Below are positions 1-8,255 of a DNA stretch of 64,000 nucleotides, one piece after another. Within the stretch, counting starts at the first letter, position 1. Every line of letters starts with the position of its first letter. Made by a program: the position numbers and the translations under genes. This DNA is from Bacteroides sp. GTDB lineage: Bacteria; Bacteroidota; Bacteroidia; Bacteroidales; Bacteroidaceae. The notes below the pieces were generated by a model. The model did not search any database. It was given only the letters and a program-made list of their open reading frames with translations, and was not told the DNA's origin. The stretch lies in contig SUXX01000006.1 of assembly GCA_015060735.1 (NCBI GenBank), forward strand, positions 33,629 to 97,628. Direction: 5' to 3'.

Positions 1-382
1 TATGGTTTTCCAGTTCGTAGATGTGGATGATGGGGGTTGCAAAGCTGAATAAGAGAGTAGCCCAGATGCTAGCAATTAGTAAAGAAAGAGTAATGTTGTG
101 TGTTGCGAACCCACGGGCTGCAGTTTCGTCTTTCATTCCGATAGCTTGGCCTACACTAACTTCTGCCCCGACTTTATTTAGTAAAGCAAGGGAAGTAGTC
201 ATCCAAGTCAAGAGTCCGACAGAGCCTACGGCTGCAATGGCTTCACTCCCTAAACGCCCTACCCAAGCCATATCTGTTAAGCTATAAGCTATCTGTATGA
301 AAGAGGTAGCCATGATAGGCATGGCTAAAGCGAATAACTGCTTCAGAATAGGACCCTCAGTGAGATTCTTGATTCCTTTCAT
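1..382 (-). CDS. MATE family efflux transporter, N-terminal part (cut by window edge)
   Basis: Reading the minus strand from 382 gives 127 codons without a stop, running off the left edge. The visible part starts MKGIKNLTEGPILKQLFALA and holds hydrophobic segments at about residues 12-32, 45-65 and 93-113, with the short phrase DMAWVGRLG that is typical of the first helices of MatE multidrug and toxic-compound exporters. Such proteins swap a drug-like cation for Na+ or H+ across the inner membrane; the substrate here cannot be told. An in-frame ATG at 415 lies inside a dispersed repeat, so the ATG at 382 is preferred. The family call is firm; the C-terminal three quarters lie outside the window. 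Confidence 0.85.
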   Translation of the reverse strand, partial: MKGIKNLTEGPILKQLFALAMPIMATSFIQIAYSLTDMAWVGRLGSEAIAAVGSVGLLTWMTTSLALLNKVGAEVSVGQAIGMKDETAARGFATHNITLSLLIASIWATLLFSFATPIIHIYELENH

Positions 383-410
383 ATGTTCTTTGGGGTGATA
401 AAACAAGCGT

Positions 411-486
411 GTCATTCTGAACGAAGTGAAGAATCTGTATGCATAAACGTGGATGTCATCAGATTCTTCGCATTGCTCAGAATGAC
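411..486. repeat. 76-base dispersed palindromic repeat, copy A
   Basis: The ends are inverted repeats: GTCATTCTGA at the left and TCAGAATGAC at the right, with an inner pair AGAATCTG / CAGATTCT. The centre holds CATAAACGTGGATGT. A second copy of the same length lies at 34158-34233, with the centre identical and about 17 mismatches elsewhere by hand count. It fills the gap between the MATE gene start and the glyA stop. It resembles a REP-like or miniature mobile palindrome; no encoded protein. Confidence 0.8.
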
Positions 487-526
487 ACTTCTTTAATATG
501 TATTAAAACATTTCGTTATCGTTCAA

Positions 527-1807
527 TCAATAAGCGAACAAAGGATAAGCTTTCATCTTTTCGTTCACACGGGCACGAACTTGTGCTATCACTTCTTCGT
601 TGTCTACGTTAGAAAGAACGGTTTCAATCATTTCAGCAATTTCAAGCATCAAGTCTTCCTTGGCACCACGAGTAGTGATGGCCGGAGTTCCGAGGCGAAT
701 ACCGGAAGTTTGGAAAGCTGAACGGCTATCGAATGGAACCATGTTCTTGTTTACGGTAATGTCGGCAGATACCAAAGCCTTTTCTGCCACTTTACCAGTC
801 AAGTCTGGATATTTACTGCGGAGGTCAACGAGCATGGAGTGGTTGTCTGTACCGCCTGATACGATAGTGAAGCCACGGTCAATCAATGCTTGAGCCAATA
901 CTGCGGCATTTTTCTTCACTTGTGTAGCATATTCTTTAAATTCCGGTTGGAGAATTTCGCCGAAAGCAACGGCTTTAGCAGCAATGACATGTTCCAACGG
1001 ACCACCTTGGATGCCCGGGAATACAGCTGAGTCGAGCAATTGCGACATCATTTTGATTTCGCCTTTCGGAGTCTTCTTGCCCCATGGGTTAGGGAAGTCC
1101 TTGCCCATCATGATGACACCACCGCGAGGACCACGGAGAGTCTTGTGAGTAGTTGAAGTTACGATGTGAGCATACTTCACTGGATTGTCCAACAAGCCGG
1201 CAGCAATCAAACCAGCTGGGTGAGCCATATCCACCAAGAAGATGGCACCTACCTTGTCTGCAATTTCACGCATACGCTTGTAATCCCATTCGCGAGAGTA
1301 GGCTGAACCACCACCGATAATCATTTTCGGTTTTTCACGGAGAGCCACTTCTTCCATTTGGTCGTAATCAACACGGCCAGTTTCTGGATTTAGGTTATAT
1401 TCGCATGGAGTGTAAATGATGCCCGATGTGTTCACCAATGAACCGTGAGAAAGGTGACCGCCATGAGCCAAATTCAAGCCCATGAATTTGTCGCCTGGAT
1501 TCAATACAGCGAGAAATACGGCTGCATTGGCCTGTGCTCCTGAGTGAGGCTGTACGTTGGCCCATTCGGCACCGAAGATTTCCTTCAGACGTTCGATGGC
1601 AATACGTTCGCTTTGGTCTACCACTTCACAACCGCCATAATAGCGTTTGCCAGGATAACCTTCAGCATATTTGTTGGTCAAGCATGAACCCATAGCTTGC
1701 ATAACTTGGTCACTTACAAAGTTTTCGGAAGCAATCAATTCGATGCCTTTCATTTGGCGTTGATGTTCCTTTTCAATGATATCAAAAATTAATTCGTCTC
1801 TTTTCAT
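527..1807 (-). CDS. glyA: Serine hydroxymethyltransferase
   Basis: This 426-residue cytosolic PLP enzyme converts serine and tetrahydrofolate to glycine and 5,10-methylene-tetrahydrofolate, the main source of one-carbon units. The sequence shows the family start ([12 protein letters not shown] at residues 21-32), the substrate loop [16 protein letters not shown] (44-59) and the PLP lysine K222 in [13 protein letters not shown]. Length matches the family. It is the last gene in the pyrB-pyrI-flavin reductase direction but has its own -7-like box, so it may be transcribed both from that box and by readthrough. The ATG at 1807 places the conserved N terminus correctly. Confidence 0.97.
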   Translation of the reverse strand: MKRDELIFDIIEKEHQRQMKGIELIASENFVSDQVMQAMGSCLTNKYAEGYPGKRYYGGCEVVDQSERIAIERLKEIFGAEWANVQPHSGAQANAAVFLAVLNPGDKFMGLNLAHGGHLSHGSLVNTSGIIYTPCEYNLNPETGRVDYDQMEEVALREKPKMIIGGGSAYSREWDYKRMREIADKVGAIFLVDMAHPAGLIAAGLLDNPVKYAHIVTSTTHKTLRGPRGGVIMMGKDFPNPWGKKTPKGEIKMMSQLLDSAVFPGIQGGPLEHVIAAKAVAFGEILQPEFKEYATQVKKNAAVLAQALIDRGFTIVSGGTDNHSMLVDLRSKYPDLTGKVAEKALVSADITVNKNMVPFDSRSAFQTSGIRLGTPAITTRGAKEDLMLEIAEMIETVLSNVDNEEVIAQVRARVNEKMKAYPLFAY

Positions 1808-1845
1808 ATTTTTGATGTTATAAATAGTTTTCTATTTTAGGACCG

Positions 1846-1853
1846 CAAAGTTA
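1846..1853 (-). promoter_or_regulatory. Probable -7 box for glyA
   Basis: The minus strand reads TAACTTTG, a match to the Bacteroidota -7 consensus TAnnTTTG, about 40 bases before the glyA ATG. No convincing TTTG -33 box is seen at 19-21 bases, so only half of a promoter is supported. Confidence 0.4.
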
Positions 1854-1880
1854 GCGATTTTTCAATGAATGAAGAAATTG

Positions 1881-2453
1881 CTACCCTTTTTTCTTCTTTT
1901 CGACTGACCAACCGAATTTTCCAATCTTTTTCCCCAAGCCATAATAGCCTCCATGAAGATATACTAACGGATTGGATTCGGATAGTTCGAATTTACCAGT
2001 CTCGGGATTCAGATATTTGTCGTCTGCCTTTACATTCAGGACATCGGCAATGAACATGTCGTGCGAGCCGAGAGAGATGATTTCTTTTACCCGACATTCG
2101 ATAGATAGGGGAGATTCCTCGATGATAGGAGCCTTGACCGTCTGAGCCTTTCCTGGAGTCAATCCCATTTCCTTGAACTTATTGTAGTCTTTTCCCGAGC
2201 GTACACCGCACCAATCTGTGGCATAGGCCAGTTCTTCGGTTGTGAGATTGATGACGAACTCCATGTTTCGACGGATGATGTCGTATGAATGTCGTTCGGG
2301 GCGGACAGAAATGTAACACATCGGTGGGTTGGTGCAGATGGTTCCAGCCCATGCCACTGTGATGATGTTGTATTCTTCTACCGTACTTCCGCTGCTGATT
2401 AACAAGGCCGGTAGCGGATAAATCATGGTTCCCGGTTTCCAGTCTTGTTTCAT
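1881..2453 (-). CDS. Flavin reductase family protein (FMN-binding split barrel)
   Basis: A 190-residue protein from the ATG at 2453 ([20 protein letters not shown]). The order '[23 protein letters not shown]' (split here: [13 protein letters not shown] then [10 protein letters not shown]) and the following [20 protein letters not shown] are typical of the flavin reductase-like domain that binds FMN and reduces or uses it with NAD(P)H. The physiological acceptor is unknown. The start codon overlaps the pyrI stop as ATGA, which shows translational coupling and decides the start; a longer reading into pyrI is an overlap artefact. The C terminus ends in a lysine-rich tail. Membership of the pyr operon suggests a link with redox or flavin supply, but that is inference. 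Confidence 0.85.
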   Translation of the reverse strand: MKQDWKPGTMIYPLPALLISSGSTVEEYNIITVAWAGTICTNPPMCYISVRPERHSYDIIRRNMEFVINLTTEELAYATDWCGVRSGKDYNKFKEMGLTPGKAQTVKAPIIEESPLSIECRVKEIISLGSHDMFIADVLNVKADDKYLNPETGKFELSESNPLVYLHGGYYGLGKKIGKFGWSVEKKKKG

Positions 2454-2911
2454 TGCAACTTCAATACTTCTTTGTTTTGTTCTTTTTCGCAATAATGGCA
2501 TTTCAATATACCATTTTCCTTGTCTGTTACATGGAAGATGGTGGTCATCGGCTCGTTGTTTGTGATACATTTTGGATTGGCACACTTCACAATGCCTCGA
2601 AGTTCATCGGGCATGATGACTTGTTTCTTTTCCACGACTTCGTAGTTGCGGATGATATTCAGGCGAACATTGGGGGCTACAACGGAAAGACGACTGATTT
2701 CTTCATCGGTAAAGAAACGATCGGATACTTTGATAAATCCTTTCTTGCCCAATCGTTGGCTTTCGAAATTGTTGCCGATAGTGATGCTTTGTTCTGTCTT
2801 CTGAAGTTTCAACAGATTTACTACTGTAAATAGCTTATCTGCAGGTATATGGTCGATAACAGTGCCGTCTTTTAAGGCGGCTACCTGTAATGCTTGTTTG
2901 TATTCGTTCAT
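2450..2911 (-). CDS. pyrI: Aspartate carbamoyltransferase regulatory chain
   Basis: The 153-residue regulatory subunit binds nucleotide effectors and joins catalytic PyrB trimers into the allosteric ATCase holoenzyme. The N-terminal allosteric domain begins [27 protein letters not shown] sequence, and the C-terminal zinc domain carries C110, C115, C138 and C141 (CxxxxC then CxxC). The ATG at 2911 gives the usual length; an upstream in-frame ATG at 2947 lies inside pyrB and is rejected. It follows pyrB by 13 bases and overlaps the next gene by four. Confidence 0.95.
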   Translation of the reverse strand: MNEYKQALQVAALKDGTVIDHIPADKLFTVVNLLKLQKTEQSITIGNNFESQRLGKKGFIKVSDRFFTDEEISRLSVVAPNVRLNIIRNYEVVEKKQVIMPDELRGIVKCANPKCITNNEPMTTIFHVTDKENGILKCHYCEKEQNKEVLKLQ

Positions 2912-2924
2912 TGTGGTTTGTTTT

Positions 2925-3869
2925 TTAATATTTCTTTCCGTCTTCAATTACATCGTCCAGTGTGATACCCAGTACGTCGCATAAGATGGCTTGGCGGGCA
3001 TAAAGTCCGTTTTGAGCTTGCTGGAAATAATAGGCTTTCGGGTTTTCGTCCACGTCATAGGTGATTTCGTTTACTCGTGGTAACGGGTGAAGAATACGTA
3101 AGTTCGGACGGGTATTTCCCAGCATGTCATTCCTTAATATATATACATCTTTCACACGTTCGTATTCCATCAAGTCTGTGAAGCGTTCCCGTTGTACGCG
3201 GGTCATGTACAGAATGTCGGCTTCGGAAATAGTGTTTTCGTTGAATTCCGTATGTTCTTCGTATTTGATGCCATGCTCGCGACAATAAATTTTGTATTCT
3301 TCCGGCATTTTCAGTTCTTCGGGAGCGATGAAATGGAAGGTCGGGTTGAAGTGACGCATGGCCATCAGTAATGAGTGGACGGTACGTCCGTATTTCAAGT
3401 CACCTACCAAATAGATGTTCAAGTTTTCCAATGTTCCCTGCGTTTTATATATGGAATAGAGGTCTAGCATGGTTTGCGAAGGGTGCTGATTGGCACCGTC
3501 ACCTGCGTTTACGATAGGCACTGGGGCTACTTCGCTGGCATATCGGGCAGCTCCTTCCAGAAAATGACGCATGACGATGATGTCGGCATAATTGCTGACC
3601 ATCATGATGGTGTCTTTCAATGTTTCTCCTTTGGATGAGCTGGTTACTTTGGGGTCGGTAAAACCTATGATACGAGCCCCCAGACGATTGGCTGCTGTTT
3701 CGAAACTGAGTCGGGTACGGGTGGAGGGTTCAAAGAAGAGGGTTGCTACGACTTTGCCGTCGAGAATTTTCCGGTTAGGATTCTTTTCGAATTCGCTTGC
3801 CATCTCCAGCAAGTAAAGTATTTTTTCTCTGGAATGTTCGGCGATTGAAACTAAACTTCTGTTTTCCAT
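2925..3869 (-). CDS. pyrB: Aspartate carbamoyltransferase catalytic subunit
   Basis: A 314-residue cytosolic enzyme that makes N-carbamoyl-aspartate from carbamoyl phosphate and aspartate, the first committed step of pyrimidine synthesis. The carbamoyl phosphate loop [13 protein letters not shown] lies at residues 45-57, the mobile loop serine-lysine at S79-K80, and the C-terminal HPLPRVNEI motif is present. It is the first gene of the pyrB-pyrI-flavin reductase operon. The upstream 150 bases are AT-rich; a weak TAccTTTA box is visible but no attenuator or PyrR site was recognised. Confidence 0.96.
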   Translation of the reverse strand: MENRSLVSIAEHSREKILYLLEMASEFEKNPNRKILDGKVVATLFFEPSTRTRLSFETAANRLGARIIGFTDPKVTSSSKGETLKDTIMMVSNYADIIVMRHFLEGAARYASEVAPVPIVNAGDGANQHPSQTMLDLYSIYKTQGTLENLNIYLVGDLKYGRTVHSLLMAMRHFNPTFHFIAPEELKMPEEYKIYCREHGIKYEEHTEFNENTISEADILYMTRVQRERFTDLMEYERVKDVYILRNDMLGNTRPNLRILHPLPRVNEITYDVDENPKAYYFQQAQNGLYARQAILCDVLGITLDDVIEDGKKY

Positions 3870-3995
3870 ATTTGCGTATAATTTAAGTCATCTTTTCCAG
3901 AGTGTAAAGGTATAAAAAAAATATAAAAAAAAGAATTGGAGCAAGATATTTCGTTGAACTTTGTTAGAAAGAATGCGTTTATCAAAGATTTTCGT

Positions 3996-4003
3996 TATTT
4001 TTG
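3996..4003 (+). promoter_or_regulatory. Probable -7 box for the penicillin-binding protein gene
   Basis: TATTTTTG matches TAnnTTTG and ends 24 bases before the ATG at 4028. No TTTG lies at the expected distance upstream, so the promoter is only half supported. Confidence 0.45.
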
Positions 4004-4027
4004 CACCATTATTCAGCGACGCGAATC

Positions 4028-6367
4028 ATGAGAAAGAAATTTATATGTATCCTTTGGGGGGTTATACTCCTGGTTATGCTGGCTGTGGCTTGGGTGTTTT
4101 GGGCCATAGCGAAGGGGCAAATTGGTTATGTGCCTCCTATTGAAGAATTGGAAAACCCGAATTTGAAGTTTGCTACGCAAATTATTTCGGATGACGGTGT
4201 TATTTTAGGTACTTACTCTTATAGTAAGGAAAACCGTTTGTATGTGGGATATGAAGATTTGTCTCCTAATCTGGTGCATGCTTTGATTGATACGGAAGAC
4301 GAGCGTTTCTCCGAACATTCAGGTATTGATGCCCGTGCTTTAGTGCGTGCCATCGTGAAGCGTGGGGTATTGATGCAGAAGAATGCCGGTGGGGGTAGTA
4401 CCATTACTCAGCAGTTAGCCAAGCAATTCTATTCCGAGCAAGCCGGAAGTTTGTGGGAGCGTGCCATGCAGAAACCTATCGAATGGGTGATTGCTGTTCA
4501 GTTGGAGCGTTATTATACCAAGGAAGAGATTCTGACCATGTATCTGAATAAATTTGACTTCCTGAATAATGCTGTGGGTATCAAGACGGCAGCCAATACT
4601 TATTTTTCGAAAGAGCCGAAAGACTTGAATGTATTGGAAGCTGCTACGTTGGTAGGGATGTGCAAGAATCCTTCGTATTACAATCCTCGTCGTTTTAACG
4701 AGCGTGCTCGCGGACGTCGTAATGTTGTAATCGGACAAATGCAAAGAGCCGGCCATCTGACACCTGCTGAAGCTGATTCTTTGAAGAAGGAACCCTTGGT
4801 ACTTAAATATAGAAAGGTAGACCACAAGGAAGGGATGGCTACTTATTTCCGTGAATATCTTCGCGGAGTGATGACAGCCAAAGAACCTAATAAGAAGGAT
4901 TATCGCGGATGGCAGATGCAGAAGTATTACGAAGATTCGTTGGCCTGGGAAACCGACCCGCTTTTTGGATGGTGTAACAAGAACAAGAAAAAGGACGGAT
5001 CGAATTATAACATTTATACCGATGGGTTGAAGATTTATACAACTTTGGATTCGCGTATGCAACGATATGCCGAGGAAGCGGTACAAGAACACATCGCTAA
5101 GAAGGGTGGTTTGCAAGATAGATTCTTCAAGGCTAAGGCCAAGAAGAAAACAGCTCCTTTTACCAATGAGCTAACGGAAGAAGAAGTGAATGCCATCATG
5201 GACAAGGCCATGCGTCTGACTGACCGCTATCGGAAGATGAAGAGCGATGGATGCTCGGAAAAAGACATCATCAAGGCTTTCAATACCAAGCAAGAAATGA
5301 CCGTATTTACCTATGCCGGAGAAAAGGATACCATTATGACACCGATGGATTCACTTCGTTATTATAAGCATTTCTTGCGTACAGGTTTTATGTCGATGGA
5401 CCCTGTGACAGGCTATGTGAAGGCTTACGTGGGAGGTACGAACTATAATTATTTCCAATACGATATGGCTAATGTCGGACGTCGTCAGGTAGGTTCTACC
5501 ATCAAGCCGTATGTCTATACCTTGGCCATGGAAAATGGATTCTCGCCATGTGACGAAACCCGACACGTTGAGCAGACTTTGATTGACGAAAACGGTAAGG
5601 CCTGGAGTCCTCGCAATGCCAATAACAAACGTTATGGTGAGATGGTGACTATCAAGTGGGGGCTTGCCAATTCAGATAACTGGGTAACGGCCTATCTCAT
5701 GGGCAAACTCAGCCCTTATCAGTTGGTACGACTCATTCATTCCTTTGGGGTAAAGAACAAGCAGATAGACCCTGTGGTTTCCCTCTGTCTCGGCCCTTGC
5801 GAAATTTCAGTGGGTGAGATGGTGAGTGCTTATACAGCCTTTGCCAATAAGGGTATTCGCACGGCTCCTTTGTTTGTTAGTCGTATCGAGGATAACGAAG
5901 GAAACATCATAGCCGAGTTTGCTCCACATATGGAGGAGGTTATCAGCGAAGAAAGTGTGTACAAGATGTTGATTATGTTGCGTGCCGTAATCAACGAAGG
6001 TACGGGCGGACGTGTTCGACGAGTGTATAACATTACGGCTGATATGGGCGGAAAAACCGGTACCACCAACAATAACTCTGATGGATGGTTCATGGGCTTT
6101 ACACCGACTCTAGTATCCGGAGCTTGGGTGGGCGGTGAAGAACGCGACATCCACTTTGACAACATGCGAGACGGACAAGGTGCCGAGATGGCTCTCCCTA
6201 TTTGGGGCTTATATATGAATAAGGTATATGCCGATAAATCATTGGGGTATTTACAGACAGATACGTTTGCCATACCTCATGGCTTTGATCCTTGCAAAGA
6301 TATTCTGGTGAATGATGAAGCACCGGCCATACAAGAAGCTTCCGGTTTGGATAACATTTTCCAATAA
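4028..6367 (+). CDS. mrcA: Class A penicillin-binding protein 1A (transglycosylase/transpeptidase)
   Basis: A 779-residue bifunctional murein synthase anchored in the inner membrane by one helix at residues 5-27. The glycosyltransferase (GT51) domain has the catalytic glutamate in DTEDERFSEHSG (E90) and the GGGSTITQQLAK motif at 121-132. The transpeptidase domain has the serine in STIK (S490, K493), SDN at 549-551 and KTGT at 676-679. It polymerises lipid II glycan and cross-links the stem peptides. The ATG at 4028 is chosen because the nine residues before it lack similarity and overlap the -7 box. The family also includes the near-identical PBP1C-type layouts, but the motifs fit PBP1A. Confidence 0.93.
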   Translation: MRKKFICILWGVILLVMLAVAWVFWAIAKGQIGYVPPIEELENPNLKFATQIISDDGVILGTYSYSKENRLYVGYEDLSPNLVHALIDTEDERFSEHSGIDARALVRAIVKRGVLMQKNAGGGSTITQQLAKQFYSEQAGSLWERAMQKPIEWVIAVQLERYYTKEEILTMYLNKFDFLNNAVGIKTAANTYFSKEPKDLNVLEAATLVGMCKNPSYYNPRRFNERARGRRNVVIGQMQRAGHLTPAEADSLKKEPLVLKYRKVDHKEGMATYFREYLRGVMTAKEPNKKDYRGWQMQKYYEDSLAWETDPLFGWCNKNKKKDGSNYNIYTDGLKIYTTLDSRMQRYAEEAVQEHIAKKGGLQDRFFKAKAKKKTAPFTNELTEEEVNAIMDKAMRLTDRYRKMKSDGCSEKDIIKAFNTKQEMTVFTYAGEKDTIMTPMDSLRYYKHFLRTGFMSMDPVTGYVKAYVGGTNYNYFQYDMANVGRRQVGSTIKPYVYTLAMENGFSPCDETRHVEQTLIDENGKAWSPRNANNKRYGEMVTIKWGLANSDNWVTAYLMGKLSPYQLVRLIHSFGVKNKQIDPVVSLCLGPCEISVGEMVSAYTAFANKGIRTAPLFVSRIEDNEGNIIAEFAPHMEEVISEESVYKMLIMLRAVINEGTGGRVRRVYNITADMGGKTGTTNNNSDGWFMGFTPTLVSGAWVGGEERDIHFDNMRDGQGAEMALPIWGLYMNKVYADKSLGYLQTDTFAIPHGFDPCKDILVNDEAPAIQEASGLDNIFQ

Positions 6368-6368
6368 T

Positions 6369-6446
6369 GTGAAGGTGTTTTAATCCAAACGTGAAGGCGT
6401 TTGAAAAATATGCGAAGGCGTTTCTCCTCACACGCCTTCGCATATT
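6369..6446. repeat. GAAGGCGTTT repeat cluster, including a bidirectional terminator hairpin
   Basis: Between the convergent stops of the penicillin-binding protein gene and folK lie three direct copies of the unit (GTGAAGGTGTTTT, CGTGAAGGCGTTTG, TGCGAAGGCGTTTC) and one inverted copy. The last two form a 15-base perfect stem at 6407-6421 and 6432-6446 with a 10-base loop, suited to end transcription from both sides. The same unit recurs at about 36980, 51944 and 59680. Confidence 0.75.
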
Positions 6447-6450
6447 GGTT

Positions 6451-6828
6451 TTATGTTAAAGATTGTAAGCCCTTTTGTACATAATCGCGTTGAAGGTCAT
6501 CGGGCTTTATGACTTGTTTCCCGTAGGCCAGAATGTCGATGTCTAGCTTGACAATTCCTTGATTTTTGTCCTCGGGCATTCGTCCGTTTTGTCGTTCAAT
6601 GGCTTTCAGTAGCTGACGGATTTCTTCCAGGCTAAAGTCGGTTTCGAATTGGGCTACCTGATTGGAAAAAGGCGACAACATCTTGTCTCCAATCGCTTTC
6701 GTCTCCATTTCTTCGCTGAATTGGATGTTCGGGAAAAATTCTTTTAAGGCTTCGCGAGCCGTTCTCATCCGAAGGTGTCTGTCGAAGTTCGAGCCTAAAC
6801 AGAGGAGGCATGTATGTTTGTTTATCAT
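6451..6828 (-). CDS. folK: 2-amino-4-hydroxy-6-hydroxymethyldihydropteridine pyrophosphokinase (HPPK)
   Basis: A 125-residue protein with the HPPK signature: CLLCLGSNFDRHLRM near the start (the glycine-serine-asparagine loop) and IVKLDIDILAYGKQVI near residues 91-106, the acidic motif that binds Mg-ATP. The enzyme moves pyrophosphate from ATP to 6-hydroxymethyl-dihydropterin in folate synthesis. It is shorter than E. coli FolK (159 residues); short versions occur in this order. It is divergent from the M16 gene and convergent with the penicillin-binding protein gene. Confidence 0.8.
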   Translation of the reverse strand: MINKHTCLLCLGSNFDRHLRMRTAREALKEFFPNIQFSEEMETKAIGDKMLSPFSNQVAQFETDFSLEEIRQLLKAIERQNGRMPEDKNQGIVKLDIDILAYGKQVIKPDDLQRDYVQKGLQSLT

Positions 6829-6848
6829 AGATTTCTTGAATTTGTGGG

Positions 6849-6877
6849 CAAATGTATGAAATGTTTTTGTACTTTTG
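6849..6877. promoter_or_regulatory. Back-to-back -7 boxes for folK and the M16 gene
   Basis: On the minus strand TACATTTG (6849-6856) stands about 20 bases before the folK ATG. On the plus strand TACTTTTG (6870-6877) stands 22 bases before the M16 gene ATG. Both match TAnnTTTG; the matching -33 boxes are not clear. Confidence 0.4.
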
Positions 6878-6899
6878 CGACATTATAAACGAAAAGTAG

Positions 6900-8186
6900 A
6901 TGCTTGATAGAACGAAAAGGCCACCGGTTAATCGAATATATGATATGTCTGTCAAAGTGCCCGACAGACATACGATGCGAAATGGTATTCCTCTGAATGT
7001 ACTTGATGTAGGCAATCAGGAGGTTGTCCGTTTGGATATCCTCATAGGGGGAGGCCAGTGGCATCAGTCACAACCTTTGCAGGCGATGTTTACCAATCGG
7101 ATGCTACGTGAGGGGACAAGTTCAATGACATCGGCTCAGATAGCCGAAAAGTTAGATTACTATGGAGCTTGGCTTGAGTTGTCTTCATCGGTTAATTATG
7201 GCTTCATCACCCTATATTCGTTGAATAAGTATTTCCCGCAGACATTGGCCGTGGTGTCCGATATGTTGTTGTATCCTTCTTTTCCTGAAAAAGAACTCTC
7301 GGTGGTGGCAGAAACCAACAAGCAACAATTCTTGGTGAACAGCACTCGGGTTGAAGCCATAGCACGTAAGCATTTGAATCGTTCGCTTTTTGGCCCTCTT
7401 CATCCATTCGGACGTTTTGCTGAGGCTGGAGATTATGATTGCATCACTTCGGATGTGTTGAAGAAATTTTATGAGGATTACTATCACTCCGGCAATTGTT
7501 CGGTATATGTTTCGGGTAAAGTTACTTCGGAAATCGTTCGAAGCATCGAAGAACATGTAGGAAGCCATTCTTGGGGAAAAGTGAGGGAAATGCCTCCTTT
7601 ACAAGTCATAGCTCCGCAACAAAGTTCGGAGAAGCATGTCTTTGTAGAGCGTGCCGATGCCTTGCAAAGTTCATTAAAAATGGGAGGTTTCGTGATGGAT
7701 CGCAAGCATCCCGATTTCCTGAAGGCTCGTGTGCTGGTAACTCTATTCGGAGGATATTTCGGGAGTAGGCTGATGTCCAATATCCGTGAAGACAAGGGCT
7801 ATACGTATGGCATCGGAGCCGGAATTGTCAATTATCCTGGCATTGGTGTTTTGGCTATCAGTACAGAAGCCGACAACCGTTATGTGAATGCCATCATCAC
7901 TGAAGTTTATCGTGAAATGGACAAACTGAAGACCGAGCTGGTTCCTTTGGAAGAATTGGATATGGTCAAGAACTATATGTTGGGAGAGTGGTGTCGCTCA
8001 TATGAAGGCCCCTTCTCACTTTCAGATGCATGGATTTATGTACATACGGCCGGATTAGAAGCTGATTTCTTTACAAAATCATTGGAAAGCATTCAAAACA
8101 TGACTCAAGAGGAAATCCGTACGATGGCCAATCGCTATTTCTGTAAAGAAAGTCTAATAGAAGTTGTTGCAGGTAAAAAAATGTGA
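6900..8186 (+). CDS. M16 (insulinase/pitrilysin) family protein without the zinc-binding motif
   Basis: A 428-residue protein with both M16-type half domains: N-terminal domain at about 25-200 and the second at about 205-420, including the conserved RLMSNIREDKGYTYGIGAG stretch. In active M16 enzymes the first domain carries HxxEH; here the aligned place reads NRMLREGTSS, so both zinc histidines are gone. No signal peptide is seen, which suggests a cytosolic or peripherally located protein. It may be the non-catalytic partner of a two-subunit M16 protease encoded elsewhere, or a scaffold. The start at 6900 is set by the -7 box just upstream; an internal ATG at residue 16 is possible. Confidence 0.8.
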   Translation: MLDRTKRPPVNRIYDMSVKVPDRHTMRNGIPLNVLDVGNQEVVRLDILIGGGQWHQSQPLQAMFTNRMLREGTSSMTSAQIAEKLDYYGAWLELSSSVNYGFITLYSLNKYFPQTLAVVSDMLLYPSFPEKELSVVAETNKQQFLVNSTRVEAIARKHLNRSLFGPLHPFGRFAEAGDYDCITSDVLKKFYEDYYHSGNCSVYVSGKVTSEIVRSIEEHVGSHSWGKVREMPPLQVIAPQQSSEKHVFVERADALQSSLKMGGFVMDRKHPDFLKARVLVTLFGGYFGSRLMSNIREDKGYTYGIGAGIVNYPGIGVLAISTEADNRYVNAIITEVYREMDKLKTELVPLEELDMVKNYMLGEWCRSYEGPFSLSDAWIYVHTAGLEADFFTKSLESIQNMTQEEIRTMANRYFCKESLIEVVAGKKM

Positions 8187-8205
8187 TATTGTTGATTATG
8201 AATCG

Positions 8206-8235
8206 TTGAAAATCAACAATAAATACGTATATTTG
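8206..8235 (+). promoter_or_regulatory. Promoter for the MORN protein gene
   Basis: TTG at 8206-8208, 19 bases, then TATATTTG at 8228-8235: a full match to the Bacteroidota sigma-ABfr consensus, 20 bases before the ATG at 8256. Confidence 0.7.
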
Positions 8236-8255
8236 CACGCATTCAAAAAGGAATT

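Noticed and set aside
383..415. Earlier in-frame ATG for the MATE gene at 415
   Set aside because: It lies inside the GTCAT end of the dispersed palindrome and adds residues (MTRLFYHPKEH) unlike MATE starts; the ATG at 382 is the natural one.
2451..2833. Plus-strand 126-residue frame opposite pyrI
   Set aside because: pyrI with its four zinc cysteines covers it; the antisense frame is a hydrophobic shadow.
4415..5116. 233-residue minus-strand frame inside the penicillin-binding protein gene
   Set aside because: The plus strand carries clear GT51 and transpeptidase motifs over the whole region; the antisense frame shows no motif.
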